The translations under genes and the position numbers were made by a program. A stretch of 22,754 nucleotides of DNA, taken from positions 1 through 22,754 of the forward strand of contig CACXCQ010000058.1 in the NCBI GenBank assembly GCA_902766185.1, given 5' to 3'. Below, piece by piece: positions 22,680 to 22,754 of this stretch; the stretch's first letter is position 1, and every line of letters begins with the position of its first letter. The notes under the pieces were generated by a model. The model was not told where the DNA came from, made no database searches, and saw only the letters and a program-made list of their open reading frames with translations. This DNA is from an uncultured Eubacteriales bacterium. Its GTDB lineage: Bacteria; Bacillota; Clostridia; Peptostreptococcales; Anaerovoracaceae.

Positions 22680-22707
22680 TTGACAAGAGTCAGAAAATTG
22701 CTATAAT
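22680..22707 (+). promoter_or_regulatory. Strong promoter for a gene beyond the window
   Basis: TTGACA (22680-22685) and TATAAT (22702-22707) are exact consensus hexamers with 16-bp spacing, plus a TGC extended -10. Transcription would start near 22714 and run off the window. An ATG at 22750 has no convincing ribosome site, so the coding start is probably further on. The remaining 22571-22679 holds no gene that I can see. Confidence 0.85.
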
Positions 22708-22754
22708 TGGTGTGTCATCTGTAATATTATTCCGTTGCCGGCGAGCACTATGGA

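Noticed and set aside
1..22754. tRNA, rRNA, CRISPR arrays, insertion sequences or prophage genes
   Set aside because: I looked for cloverleaf-like elements, regularly spaced repeats, transposase motifs and terminal inverted repeats by eye and saw none. A covariance-model search would be needed to exclude small structured RNAs.

Overview
The window is the replication-origin neighbourhood of an anaerobic Bacillota chromosome, most likely class Clostridia. The evidence is the gene order trpS-gyrA-gyrB-recF-dnaN-dnaA / oriC / rpmH-rnpA-yidD-yidC-jag-mnmE-mnmG-rsmG-parA-parB, two parS palindromes, strong AGGAGG-type ribosome sites, sigma-A type promoters, and a multidomain flavodiiron protein of the kind used by strict anaerobes for O2 detoxification. 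Protein-coding DNA looks moderately GC-rich, while the origin region is AT-rich. I cannot name a genus. A family such as Anaerovoracaceae is only a guess.

Left arm (65-9795, minus strand): dnaA, dnaN, recF, gyrB, gyrA and trpS are all transcribed away from oriC. The gyrB-gyrA-trpS block has its own promoter (5776-5804). The S4-domain gene often found between dnaN and recF and the small remB-type gene often found between recF and gyrB are both absent. The presence of trpS behind gyrA is unusual.

Origin: it is bipartite. A DnaA-box cluster (9865-9962) lies between dnaA and rpmH. A second part (8266-8410) between dnaN and dnaA carries an AT-rich stretch, a DnaA-trio-like TAG repeat, a GC cluster and tandem DnaA boxes. 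This has the architecture of the B. subtilis unwinding region.

Right arm (10119-18648, plus strand): a perfect-consensus promoter drives rpmH. A terminator-like hairpin then separates rpmH from rnpA-yidD-yidC-jag (RNase P protein, membrane insertion, RNA-binding KH/R3H protein). A strong terminator precedes mnmE-mnmG-rsmG (tRNA wobble-uridine modification and 16S rRNA methylation). parA-parB follow, with one parS just before and one just after the pair.

Distal part (18649-22754): a CofE-like (F420 gamma-glutamyl-ligase family) gene with a zinc-ribbon-like N-terminal extension and a parS in its leader; a convergent GIY-YIG gene; and a divergently transcribed 599-residue flavodiiron/flavodoxin/flavin-reductase/rubredoxin fusion. 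The window ends in a strong promoter for a gene outside it. There are no insertion sequences, CRISPR arrays, tRNA or rRNA genes that I can see. The least explained items are the zinc-ribbon/CofE-like gene under a parS, regulatory-looking palindromes around gyrB, and short tandem duplications in three intergenic spots.
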